A program made the position numbers and the translations under genes. Below are positions 49,858-57,655 of a DNA stretch of 64,000 nt, in pieces (the stretch's first letter is position 1; each line of letters starts with the position of its first letter). This DNA is from Ancylobacter lacus. GTDB taxonomy: Bacteria > Pseudomonadota > Alphaproteobacteria > Rhizobiales > Xanthobacteraceae. Location: the NCBI RefSeq assembly GCF_018390635.1, contig NZ_JAHBGE010000072.1, forward strand, positions 1-64,000. Direction: 5' to 3'. The notes below the pieces were generated by a model. That model was not told the origin of the DNA and searched no databases. It worked only from the letters and a program-made list of their open reading frames with translations.

Positions 49858-51113
49858 GCGCCGGGCGCGGCGCGGGCGGCAGCGCCGGGGCGGGGCGCCA
49901 CGATGGCGGCACCATGTCGCCGCCGGGTGCGACCGGGCCGGCCGGCGGCCGCCTCGCCGACAACATCGCCTATTTCGCCCGCACCCTGCGCGCGGCCGGG
50001 CTGCCGGTGGGACCGGGCGCGGTGCTCGACGCGGTGGAGGCGGCCTGTGCCGCCGGGCTCGGCGAGCGCGAGGATTTCTACTGGACGCTGCACGCGGTGT
50101 TCGTGACGAAACGCGAGCAGCACCTCGTCTTCGACCAGGCGTTCCGGCTGTTCTGGCGCACCCGCCAGCTCGACGAGCGGCTGATCGCGATGATGTCCCC
50201 CACCGTGCCGGCCCGGCCCAACCCGGAGCGCCCCCCGCTCCGGCGCATCGAGGAGGCGCTGTTCGCCGGCATCGGCGAGCGCCGCGCCGAGACCGCGCCG
50301 CCACCCCGCATCGAGGTGGATGCGCGTCTCACCGTCTCCGCCGACGAGGTGCTGCGGGCCAAGGATTTCGCCCAGATGAGCGCGGCCGAGATCGCCGAGG
50401 CCCGCCGCCGCATCGCCGCGCTGGCGCTGCCGCGCGAATGGGTGCGCACCCGCCGGCTGCGGCCGGACCCCCGCGGCGCCCGGCTCGACCTGCGCGCCAG
50501 CCTGCGCGCCAGCCTGCGCGTGGGCGGCGATCTGGTCGCGCTGAAGCGGCGCGGCCCGGCGGAGCGGCTGGCGCCGCTGGTGCTGCTGATCGACATCTCC
50601 GGCTCGATGGCCGACTATTCCCGGCTGATGCTGCACTTCGCCCACGCCCTCACCGAGGCCCGGCGCAACGTCGAAACCTTCCTGTTCGGCACCCGGCTGA
50701 CCCGCGTCACCCGGGCGCTCGCCCGCCGCGACCCCGACGAGGCGCTGGAGACGGCCGGCGCCACCGCGCGCGACTGGTCCGGCGGCACCCGCATCGCCAC
50801 CTCGCTGGCGGCGTTCAACCGGCAGTGGTCGCGCCGGGTGCTGGGGCAGGGCGCCCGGGTGCTGCTGGTGAGCGACGGGCTGGAGCGGCCTGCCGGCGAG
50901 GGGCCCTCGCTCGGCTTCGAGATGGACCGGCTGCACCGCTCCGCCGCCCGGCTGATCTGGCTGAACCCGCTGCTGCGCTATGAGGGCTTCGAGGCGCGGG
51001 CGCAGGGGGTGAAGGCGATGCTGCCCCATGTCGACGACTTCCGCCCCATCCACAACCTCGCCAGCATGGAGGCGCTGGTGCGCGCGCTCTCCGGCGAGGG
51101 GCGGGACGGCTGA
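49854..51113 (+). CDS. coxE: CoxE-type VWA-domain protein
   Basis: This 419-residue VWA CoxE-family protein has a Gly/Ala-rich N-terminus, a helical region (LADNIAYFARTLRAAGLPVGPG) and an Arg-rich linker. The VWA domain has an intact MIDAS DISGSM (Asp247 on) and GGTRIATSL, with VLLVSDGLER after it. It acts with CoxD as the MoxR-VWA pair that remodels the Mo hydroxylase. Start overlaps the coxD stop (ATGA). The direct repeat LRASLRASLRVGG near residues 214-226 is a small internal duplication. Confidence 0.93.
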   Translation: MSAGRGAGGSAGAGRHDGGTMSPPGATGPAGGRLADNIAYFARTLRAAGLPVGPGAVLDAVEAACAAGLGEREDFYWTLHAVFVTKREQHLVFDQAFRLFWRTRQLDERLIAMMSPTVPARPNPERPPLRRIEEALFAGIGERRAETAPPPRIEVDARLTVSADEVLRAKDFAQMSAAEIAEARRRIAALALPREWVRTRRLRPDPRGARLDLRASLRASLRVGGDLVALKRRGPAERLAPLVLLIDISGSMADYSRLMLHFAHALTEARRNVETFLFGTRLTRVTRALARRDPDEALETAGATARDWSGGTRIATSLAAFNRQWSRRVLGQGARVLLVSDGLERPAGEGPSLGFEMDRLHRSAARLIWLNPLLRYEGFEARAQGVKAMLPHVDDFRPIHNLASMEALVRALSGEGRDG

Positions 51114-51280
51114 TCGCGCGGGCACGTCAGCCCGCAGGCCGAATCGGCGCGAGGGCGTCGCGCCCGGCCATTACAACGCAGGGTAAATGTGGTGTGATGG
51201 GCCGCCTCCCGCCCGCTCTGCCGGGCGCCGAAGGCAGCGCGGCGTGCGCGGCCATGCGAGGCGTGCAGCGGGGGCTGACC

Positions 51281-52066
51281 ATGGACTATCCGGGACGGGT
51301 GATCGCGCGCGGCGAGGCGGACGCTGCCATCGTCCGCGCGTTGCAGCAGCGCCTCGCCGAGCTGGGCTATGCCACGACCTCGCCGCCCGGGGTGTTCGAT
51401 AGGGCGCTGGCTTCGGTGGTCAAGCTCTACCAGACCCGCCATGTCGACGCCCTCGGCCGGGCGCTGACGGTGGACGGCGAGGTCGGCCCGCTGAGCTGGG
51501 CCTCGCTGTTCGGCGGGACGCTCGACGCGGCGGCGGTGGCGCGGGGCGCGGGGGGCGGCCCGCTGCCGGGAGGCACCACGCTGCGCGAGCGCGCCCTGCG
51601 GATCGCGATCGGCGAGATCGGCGTGCGCGAGGTGCCGGTCGGCTCCAACCGCGGGCCGCGGGTGGAGGAATATCTTGCTTCCACCGGCCTCGGCGGCGGC
51701 CATTACTGGTGCATGGCCTTCGTCTACTGGTGCTTCCGGCAGGCCGCGAGCGAGGCCGGCGTCGCCAATCCCTTTCCGCGCACCGCCGGCTGCCTCGACG
51801 CGTGGAACCGCACCAAGCCCATCCGCATCGCCAAGGCCGCCGCCGTCGCCAACCCCGCGCTGGTGGTGCCGGGCGCGGTGTTCATCCTCGATTATGGCGA
51901 CGGCAACGGCCACACCGGCTTCGTGCGCAGCGCCGCCGGCGGCGCCCTCACCACGGTGGAGGGCAACACCAACACCGATGGCAGCAACAACGGCATCGGC
52001 GTGTTTCAGCTCGACAGCCGCAACGTGATGAAGCCCAACCTCAAGGGCTTCATCATCGTGCCGTGA
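51281..52066 (+). CDS. peptidoglycan-binding and CHAP/NlpC-like amidase protein
   Basis: This 261-residue protein has an N-terminal PG_binding_1-type domain (about 1-85, VRALQQRLAELGYATTSPPG) and a C-terminal CHAP-type cysteine amidase. Cys144 lies in HYWCMAFVYWCF and His211 in GDGNGHTGFV, with EGNTNTDGSNNG near the end. No signal peptide follows the start MDYPGRVIARG (51281, GGGGGC upstream); upstream in-frame ATGs at 51194 and 51254 add no convincing signal. It could act on peptidoglycan after holin- or SpoIIE-like release, or as a phage-type endolysin relic. The tail overlaps the convergent epmB-like gene by 14 bp. Confidence 0.85.
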   Translation: MDYPGRVIARGEADAAIVRALQQRLAELGYATTSPPGVFDRALASVVKLYQTRHVDALGRALTVDGEVGPLSWASLFGGTLDAAAVARGAGGGPLPGGTTLRERALRIAIGEIGVREVPVGSNRGPRVEEYLASTGLGGGHYWCMAFVYWCFRQAASEAGVANPFPRTAGCLDAWNRTKPIRIAKAAAVANPALVVPGAVFILDYGDGNGHTGFVRSAAGGALTTVEGNTNTDGSNNGIGVFQLDSRNVMKPNLKGFIIVP

Positions 52067-53159
52067 CCTCTGCCGGCGCGGCGAGGCCCTCGGCATAGGG
52101 GTGCGTGCCGCCGCAGGGGTCGCTCACCCGCCAGCCTTCCGGGGTCGGTTCGAGATAGCCGGGCCCGACCGGCACCTTGCCGTGGCCGCCGGGGATGTCG
52201 AGCACATAGGTCGGCAGAGCGAGGCCGGAGAGCCGGCCGCGCAGCGCCGCCATCAGCGCCTGCCCGCGGGCGATGGGCAGGCGGAAATGCGCGGTGCCCG
52301 GCGCGAGATCGGGGTGGTGCAGGTAGTACGGCTTCACCCGGCTGGCGGCGAGGGTGCGGAACAGCGCCTCCAGCGCCTCCGCCGTGTCGTTGACGCCGGC
52401 CAGCAGAACGCTCTGCCCCAGCAGGGGAATGCCGGCATCGGCGAGGCGGGCGAGCGCGGCGCGCGCCTCCGGGCCGATCTCGCGGGCATGGTTGGCGTGG
52501 ACGGCGACATAGGTCGCGAGGCCCTCCGCCTTCAGCGCCGCGACCAGCTCCGGCGTCACCCGCTCCGGCGCGGCGACGGGCACGCGGGTGTGGAAGCGCA
52601 ACACGGCGACATGGCCGATGGCGGCGATGCGCCGGGCCAGCTCCGCCAGCCGGCGCGGCGCCGCCATGAACGGGTCGCCGCCGGTGACCACCACCTCCCA
52701 GATGGCGGGGGTGCGGGCGATGTAGTCGAGCGCCGCGTCCAGCGCCGCCGGCGAGAGGCTGGTCCCCGCACCGGGCCCCACCATCTCGCGCCGGAAGCAG
52801 AAGCGGCAATAGACCGCGCACACCCCCACCAGCTTCAGCAGCACCCGGTCGGGATAGCGGTGCACGATGCCCGGCACCGGGCTGTGGGCGTCGTCGCCGA
52901 TCGGGTCGCCATCCTCTCCCGGCGTTTCCACCAGTTCGCTGGCGTCCGGCACGAACTGGCGGCGCACCGGGTCGTCGGCGGCGGTGGGGTCCATGCGCCC
53001 GACGAGCGTGGGGGTCACCGCCACGGCGTAGCGGCCGGCGACCGCCTCCAGCCCCGCGCGGCTGCCGATCAGGCCGGCGGCGTCGAGCGCGTCGAGCGTG
53101 CGCAGCGTGGCAGAGGGTGCGGGGGAGGCGGCGGGCGGCAGCGGAAGGACGCGGGACAT
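52053..53159 (-). CDS. EpmB-like lysine 2,3-aminomutase, radical SAM
   Basis: This 368-residue radical SAM/PLP protein has the [4Fe-4S] motif CxxxCxxC as CAVYCRFC and the family segment VVVTGGDPFMAA. Others are ATYVAVHANHAREI, LLAGVNDTAEALEALFRTL and KPYYLHHPDLAPGTAHFR. Its length sits between E. coli EpmB (342) and clostridial KamA (416), and relatives near it are usually called EF-P lysine aminomutase. EF-P beta-lysylation would need EpmA elsewhere; not in the window. AAGG precedes 53159. Leftward, divergent from xdhC. Confidence 0.9.
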   Translation of the reverse strand: MSRVLPLPPAASPAPSATLRTLDALDAAGLIGSRAGLEAVAGRYAVAVTPTLVGRMDPTAADDPVRRQFVPDASELVETPGEDGDPIGDDAHSPVPGIVHRYPDRVLLKLVGVCAVYCRFCFRREMVGPGAGTSLSPAALDAALDYIARTPAIWEVVVTGGDPFMAAPRRLAELARRIAAIGHVAVLRFHTRVPVAAPERVTPELVAALKAEGLATYVAVHANHAREIGPEARAALARLADAGIPLLGQSVLLAGVNDTAEALEALFRTLAASRVKPYYLHHPDLAPGTAHFRLPIARGQALMAALRGRLSGLALPTYVLDIPGGHGKVPVGPGYLEPTPEGWRVSDPCGGTHPYAEGLAAPAEVTAR

Positions 53160-53252
53160 CGGCGCCTTGTGATGTGTTTCGGCGTGTTGGGCAAGGCGCG
53201 ACGGGCCGGGCTGGGCTATATGTGATGGGTTGGTCCGCCCGGGAGGTTGTTC

Positions 53253-53576
53253 ATGTTCGCGCGCGAGGACGATGTGCTGGAGGCCGCCGCCCGCTGGCGG
53301 CGCGAGGGGCGCGGGGTCGCGCTGGCGACCGTGGTGGAGACGTGGGGCTCGGCCCCCCGCCCGGTCGGCAGCCACCTCGCCATCGACGAGGAGGGCGCGT
53401 TTCTCGGCTCGGTCTCCGGCGGCTGCGTCGAGGGCGCGGTGGTCGCCGAGGCGGCCGAGGTGATCGCGGGCGGCGGGCCGCGCCTGCTGGAATTCGGCGT
53501 CGCCGACGAGACCGCCTGGCAGGTCGGGCTCTCCTGCGGCGGGCGCATCGCGGTGTTCGTGGAGAAGGTGGCCTGA
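53253..53576 (+). CDS. XdhC/CoxI family protein, N-terminal domain
   Basis: This 107-residue protein is only the XdhC_CoxI domain: WRREGRGVALATVVETWGSAPRPVGSHLAI and FLGSVSGGCVEGAVV, with GLSCGGRIAVFVE at the end. Cys in GGCVEG and LSCGGR are the conserved ligands of this domain. The full XdhC normally fuses this with a Rossmann domain, here in the next gene. GGGAGG sits six bases before the ATG (53253). Role: insertion or sulfuration of the molybdenum cofactor into the hydroxylase, by family. Confidence 0.9.
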   Translation: MFAREDDVLEAAARWRREGRGVALATVVETWGSAPRPVGSHLAIDEEGAFLGSVSGGCVEGAVVAEAAEVIAGGGPRLLEFGVADETAWQVGLSCGGRIAVFVEKVA

Positions 53577-54278
53577 ATGGACCTCGCCCTTCTCGAAGCG
53601 CTGAACGCGGAGCGCGCGGCGCGGCGGGCCTGCGTGCTCGTCACCGCCATGGATGACGGCCGCCAGCGGCTGGTGACCGCGGCACAGGCTGCTGCCGACC
53701 CGCTGGCCGGCCCCATCGCCGAGGCGCTGCGCAGCGGCCGCAGCGGCATGCTCACGCTCGGCAATGAGCGGGTGTTCCTCACCGCCCATGTGCCGGCGCC
53801 GCGCCTCGTCGTCACCGGCGCGGTGCACATCTCGCAGGCGCTGGCGCCGATGGCGACCATGGCCGGCTTCGACGTCACCCTGATCGACCCCCGCACCGCC
53901 TTCGCCACGGCCGAGCGCTTTCCCGGTGTCGCGCTTCACGCGCTTTGGCCGGATGAGGTGCTGCCGCGGATCGGGCTCGACCCCTTCACCGCCTTCGCCG
54001 CGCTGACCCACGACCCCAAGATCGACGATCCCGGCCTTGCCGCCGCGATCGAGGCGGGGTGCTTCTATATCGGCGCGCTCGGCTCCCGCCGCACCCACGC
54101 CACCCGGCTGGAGCGGCTCGCGGCGCGCGGCGTGCCCGAGGCGGGCCTTGCCCGCATCCGCGCGCCGATCGGGCTCGATATCGGCGCGGTGAGCCCGGCC
54201 GAGATCGCGGTGGCGGTGCTGGCGGAAATCGTCGCGACACTGCGCCAGCGGCCCGCCGCGCGGGAGAAGGCGGCGTGA
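53577..54278 (+). CDS. XdhC family protein, Rossmann domain
   Basis: This 233-residue protein has the XdhC C-terminal domain: a linker (VTAMDDGRQRLVTA), then RLVVTGAVHISQALAPMATMAGFDVTLIDPR and ALTHDPKIDDPGLAAAIEAGCFYIGALGSRRTHATR, closing with GLDIGAVSPAEIAVAV. ATG follows the preceding TGA directly (TGAATG), so the two halves are likely coupled. Together they replace one full-length XdhC/CoxF-type maturation factor. Overlaps the next gene (GTGA). Confidence 0.92.
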   Translation: MDLALLEALNAERAARRACVLVTAMDDGRQRLVTAAQAAADPLAGPIAEALRSGRSGMLTLGNERVFLTAHVPAPRLVVTGAVHISQALAPMATMAGFDVTLIDPRTAFATAERFPGVALHALWPDEVLPRIGLDPFTAFAALTHDPKIDDPGLAAAIEAGCFYIGALGSRRTHATRLERLAARGVPEAGLARIRAPIGLDIGAVSPAEIAVAVLAEIVATLRQRPAAREKAA

Positions 54279-55942
54279 AGTTCGGCACGCTGCCGCTCGC
54301 GGAAGCCGAGGGCGCGCTCTCGGTGCACTCCATCCGCCTGCCGGGGCTGGAGCTGCGCAAGGGCACCCGGCTCGACCGGGCGCTGCTCGAGGCGCTGGCG
54401 CGGGCGGGGGTGGAACGCCTCGTCGCCGCCCGGCTGGAGCCGGGCGATATTGCGGAGAACGATGCCGCCGCCAGCCTCGCCGCCGCACTGGCCGGCGCGG
54501 GCACCACGGCGGACGCCGCCTTCACCGGCCGGGTGAACCTGCGGGCCACGGTGCCCGGCGTGCTGGTGGTCGACCCCGCGGCGGTGGACGTGCTCAACGC
54601 GGTGGATGAGAGCGTGACGCTGGCCACCCTGCCGAATTTCCGCGCCGTGGCGGCGGGAGAGATGGTGGCGACGGTGAAGATCATTCCCTTCGCGGTGGAA
54701 GGCGCGGTGCACCGCGCCGCGCTTGCCCGCGCGCGGCCCATGGTGCGGGTGGCGCCGTACCGGCTGCGGCGCGCGGCGGTGATCTCGACCCTGCTGCCCG
54801 GCCTGCTGCCGAAGGTGGTGGCCAAGACCCTGCGGGTGACGGCGCAGCGCCTCGCCCCGGCGGGTGCCGCCATCGTCTGGCGTGCCGAAATCCCCCACGA
54901 GGCGGAGGCGGTGGAGCGGGCGGTGCGCGAGGCGATCGCGGCCGGGGCGGAGATCGTCATCCTGTTCGGCGCTTCCGCCATTGCCGACCGGCGCGACGTG
55001 GTGCCGGCGGGCATCGTGGCGGCGGGAGGGCAGATCGAGCATTTCGGCATGCCGGTGGACCCCGGCAACCTGCTGCTGGTGGCGCGCTGCGGCGCGGTGC
55101 CGGTGCTCGGCGCGCCGGGCTGCGCCCGCAGCAGCCGGGAGAACGGCTTCGACTGGGTGCTTCACCGGCTGCTCGCCGGCCTGCCGGTGCGGCGGGCGGA
55201 CCTTGCCGGCATGGGGGTAGGAGGCCTTCTCATGGAAATCGCGACACGCCCGCAGCCCCGCGAGGGGCTGGAAGAGCCCGCTATCGCCCGTACCGCCGCG
55301 GTAGTGCTGGCGGCGGGCCGCGGCACCCGGATGCCGGGCCGCAACAAGCTTGCCGCCCCGCTGGACGGTGTGCCGCTGGTGCGCCGGGCGGTGGAGGCCG
55401 CGCTGGCCTCCCGCGCGCGGCCGGTGCTGGTGGTCACCGGCCACGAGCCGGAACGGGTGCGCGAGGCGCTGGCCGGGCTCGATGTGAGCTTCGTCCACAA
55501 CCCCGACCATGCCGAGGGCATGTCGACCTCGCTGCGGGCGGGCATCGCCGCCGTGCCGGCGGAAGCCGATGCCGCGGTGGTGCTGCTCGGCGACATGCCG
55601 CGGGTGACGGGCGGGCTGATCGACCGGCTGGTCGAGGCGCTGGCCCCGGCGGCCGGCCGGCTGGTCGCGGTGCCGGTGCGTCAGGGCCGGCGCGGCAACC
55701 CGGTGGCCTGGGCGCGCCGCCTCTTCCCGGAGCTGGCGGCGCTGACCGGGGACGTCGGCGCCCGCCATCTCATCGCCGCCCATGCCGAGGCGGTGGCCGA
55801 TGTCGCGGTGGAGGACGACGACGCCTTTGTCGATGTCGACACCAGCGACGCGCTGGAGCTGGAGGAGCTTCACCGCATCGCCGCCCGCGCCGGCACCGAC
55901 GGCGCCGAGGCGCTGGAGGCGATGCGGGCCGAGGATGCGTGA
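54275..55942 (+). CDS. MoeA/MoCF-like plus MobA/MocA-like molybdenum cofactor fusion protein
   Basis: This 555-residue two-domain protein starts with GTG at 54275, overlapping the xdhC stop by four bases. The N-terminal half (about 1-330) is a molybdopterin-binding MoeA/CinA-like domain (SVHSIRLPGLELRKGTRLD; EIVILFGASAIADRRDVVP). The C-terminal half is a MobA-like nucleotidyltransferase (TAAVVLAAGRGTRMPGRNKL; HNPDHAEGMSTSLRAGI; VVLLGDMPRVTG; ending in DVDTSDALELEEL). It likely makes the molybdopterin cytosine dinucleotide needed by xanthine oxidase-family enzymes such as the CoxL here. Confidence 0.9.
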   Translation: MKFGTLPLAEAEGALSVHSIRLPGLELRKGTRLDRALLEALARAGVERLVAARLEPGDIAENDAAASLAAALAGAGTTADAAFTGRVNLRATVPGVLVVDPAAVDVLNAVDESVTLATLPNFRAVAAGEMVATVKIIPFAVEGAVHRAALARARPMVRVAPYRLRRAAVISTLLPGLLPKVVAKTLRVTAQRLAPAGAAIVWRAEIPHEAEAVERAVREAIAAGAEIVILFGASAIADRRDVVPAGIVAAGGQIEHFGMPVDPGNLLLVARCGAVPVLGAPGCARSSRENGFDWVLHRLLAGLPVRRADLAGMGVGGLLMEIATRPQPREGLEEPAIARTAAVVLAAGRGTRMPGRNKLAAPLDGVPLVRRAVEAALASRARPVLVVTGHEPERVREALAGLDVSFVHNPDHAEGMSTSLRAGIAAVPAEADAAVVLLGDMPRVTGGLIDRLVEALAPAAGRLVAVPVRQGRRGNPVAWARRLFPELAALTGDVGARHLIAAHAEAVADVAVEDDDAFVDVDTSDALELEELHRIAARAGTDGAEALEAMRAEDA

Positions 55943-55948
55943 GGCGCT

Positions 55949-56701
55949 TCAGTACGGCCGGTAGAGCGAGAGCGTGCCATAGGCGCCGTCGTCGCTGTCG
56001 GAACTCCAGCGCCACCCCGCCGCGGCGCGGACCATGGCCCCGAGCAGCGGCAGGTTGACGAAGCCGCCGGCGCGCATCTCGCTGGAGAGGCGGTCGGTGA
56101 GGGCGCCGGCCTCCGCGCCGATCTCCCAGCCGCTTTCCAGCACCTTGGCCGCGGTGAGCCGGAGCGTGGCGGTGCGGTCGGCGGTGGAGAAGCCGGCGGC
56201 GGCGGTGGCGATGAGGTCCGGCCGCAGCCGGCCATAATATTCCGCTACCGCCTTGGCGCCGGTCTGGGTGCCCTGGTCGGGGTTTGAGGGGTCAGGGTTC
56301 TGCAGCCGGTTGTCGACGACATTGGCGCCGCCATAGAGCGCCAGCGCGTGCGGCCCGCGCAGGAACTGCCAGCCGGCCAGCATCTCGCCTTCGGTCTTGG
56401 TGCCGGTGTTCCAGCCGCCCGCCACCGCGTCGGTGCGGTAGCGGTACTGGCCGAGCCCGCCCTGCGCGCGCAGCCGCAGCCCCTCGCGGTCCATCGGGGC
56501 GAAGGGCGCCCAGGCGGCGCCGGCCCAGCCATAGGCATTGTCGCGGGCGACATCCATGCCGGAATAGAAATAGAGCCGGTTGGCCAGGGTGGCCGCGGCA
56601 TCCTCCGCCCGTGCCGCCATGGGCTGGCAGAGATGCGCCGCCAGAACGGCGCACACAGCCGGAACGAGGCGCGCGCCGACGATCCGTGGCGAACGGGACA
56701 T
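55949..56701 (-). CDS. BcsS-like outer-membrane beta-barrel protein
   Basis: This 250-residue protein has a signal peptide (VPAVCAVLAAHLCQPMAARAE) and alternating beta-strand pattern with aromatic girdles (LYFYSGMDVARDN, GLGQYRYRTDA, AEYYGRLRPDLIATAAAGFS, LRLTAAKVLESGWEIGAEAG). It ends SLYRPY with a terminal aromatic residue, fitting an outer-membrane barrel. It resembles the cellulose biosynthesis protein BcsS of Hyphomicrobiales; no cellulose genes are in the window, so this name is tentative. It is convergent with the mobA-like gene (6-bp gap). Confidence 0.7.
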   Translation of the reverse strand: MSRSPRIVGARLVPAVCAVLAAHLCQPMAARAEDAAATLANRLYFYSGMDVARDNAYGWAGAAWAPFAPMDREGLRLRAQGGLGQYRYRTDAVAGGWNTGTKTEGEMLAGWQFLRGPHALALYGGANVVDNRLQNPDPSNPDQGTQTGAKAVAEYYGRLRPDLIATAAAGFSTADRTATLRLTAAKVLESGWEIGAEAGALTDRLSSEMRAGGFVNLPLLGAMVRAAAGWRWSSDSDDGAYGTLSLYRPY

Positions 56702-56854
56702 GGTGAACCGGGGTGTGGCTGATGGTGGCGTCGGGCGCCTGATACCACCGATCCGAGCACGGTGATTCGGTTGTGATCAAGCAATCCTGAGTTGATTTTG
56801 CGCGCGGAAGTCCGTATCTGCCCGCGGCACGCGCCGGAGATGCAGGCCAGCCGT

Positions 56855-57322
56855 TCAGAGCGGGTCGGCCGCCAGATGCTCGACCCGGACGCCGACCCGC
56901 TCGCAGACGATGTCGGCGATGATCTGGCGGTGGCAGTGCTCGGGGTGGCGCTCGAAGCACAGCAGGCAGGCCCGCCGCCCCGCCCGCACCAGCCCGGTCA
57001 GCTCGTCGAGCTGCTGCTGCGCGGTGGGGGTGGCGAGATGCTCGGAAAAGATGCGCCGCATCTCGGCGTGGCGCCCGCTGCGCGCCGCCTGCCGCCCTTC
57101 CGCCGGGGTGCCGAGGCCGCGCAGGTGGAGATAGCCGATCTCCCGGCTGGCGACGCCCGCGGCCAGCAATGTCTTGGAGAAGCCGGCGCGCCGGGAGGCG
57201 GCCACCGCCCGCACGTCCACCAGCAGGTCCACCCCCGCCCGCGACAGCGCGTCGAGCACCGCCTGCGAGGAGACCTGCTCATAGCCGATGGTGAACAGCG
57301 GCGCGGTGGTGGTGTCGGTCAT
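56855..57322 (-). CDS. DUF488 family protein
   Basis: This 155-residue DUF488 protein starts MTDTTTAPLFTIGYEQVSSQ. The family motifs LLVDVRAVAASRRAGFSK and CFERHPEHCHRQIIAD, with paired Cys/His, are intact. Function unknown; the C-terminal CxxxHPxxCHR motif may bind metal or act catalytically. No strong Shine-Dalgarno is visible at 57322. Divergent from the HerA-like ATPase gene, 333 bp away; that gap is GC-rich and shows no further gene. Confidence 0.88.
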   Translation of the reverse strand: MTDTTTAPLFTIGYEQVSSQAVLDALSRAGVDLLVDVRAVAASRRAGFSKTLLAAGVASREIGYLHLRGLGTPAEGRQAARSGRHAEMRRIFSEHLATPTAQQQLDELTGLVRAGRRACLLCFERHPEHCHRQIIADIVCERVGVRVEHLAADPL

Positions 57323-57655
57323 CGCGGGAAGGTCTGGCGGGACATTTGGGATGGGGCGGAGACGCAGCATTGTCAGAGCGCGGCGGCGTTGTCGAGCGTT
57401 GCCGCCGCCCGTGGTGTCGGTGGGCTCGGCGGGCGGATGCGCGGAAGACACAGGCCGCGCCGAAGCCGCGGCGGCGCTTGCCCGGCGGCGCCGAATCTGT
57501 GGAGAGTGCCGCCCCGTCACCGGCCGCGCGGCGCGCGCCCGTGCTAGAGACGGGGCGCAGGTCGGGCTGCGGCCCGGGTGGCGCGGGCGGGGGCCTTGCC
57601 CGGTCGTTCCCGCTCCGGCGATGGCTCATTCAGGCAGACGGAAACGCGAAACGGC

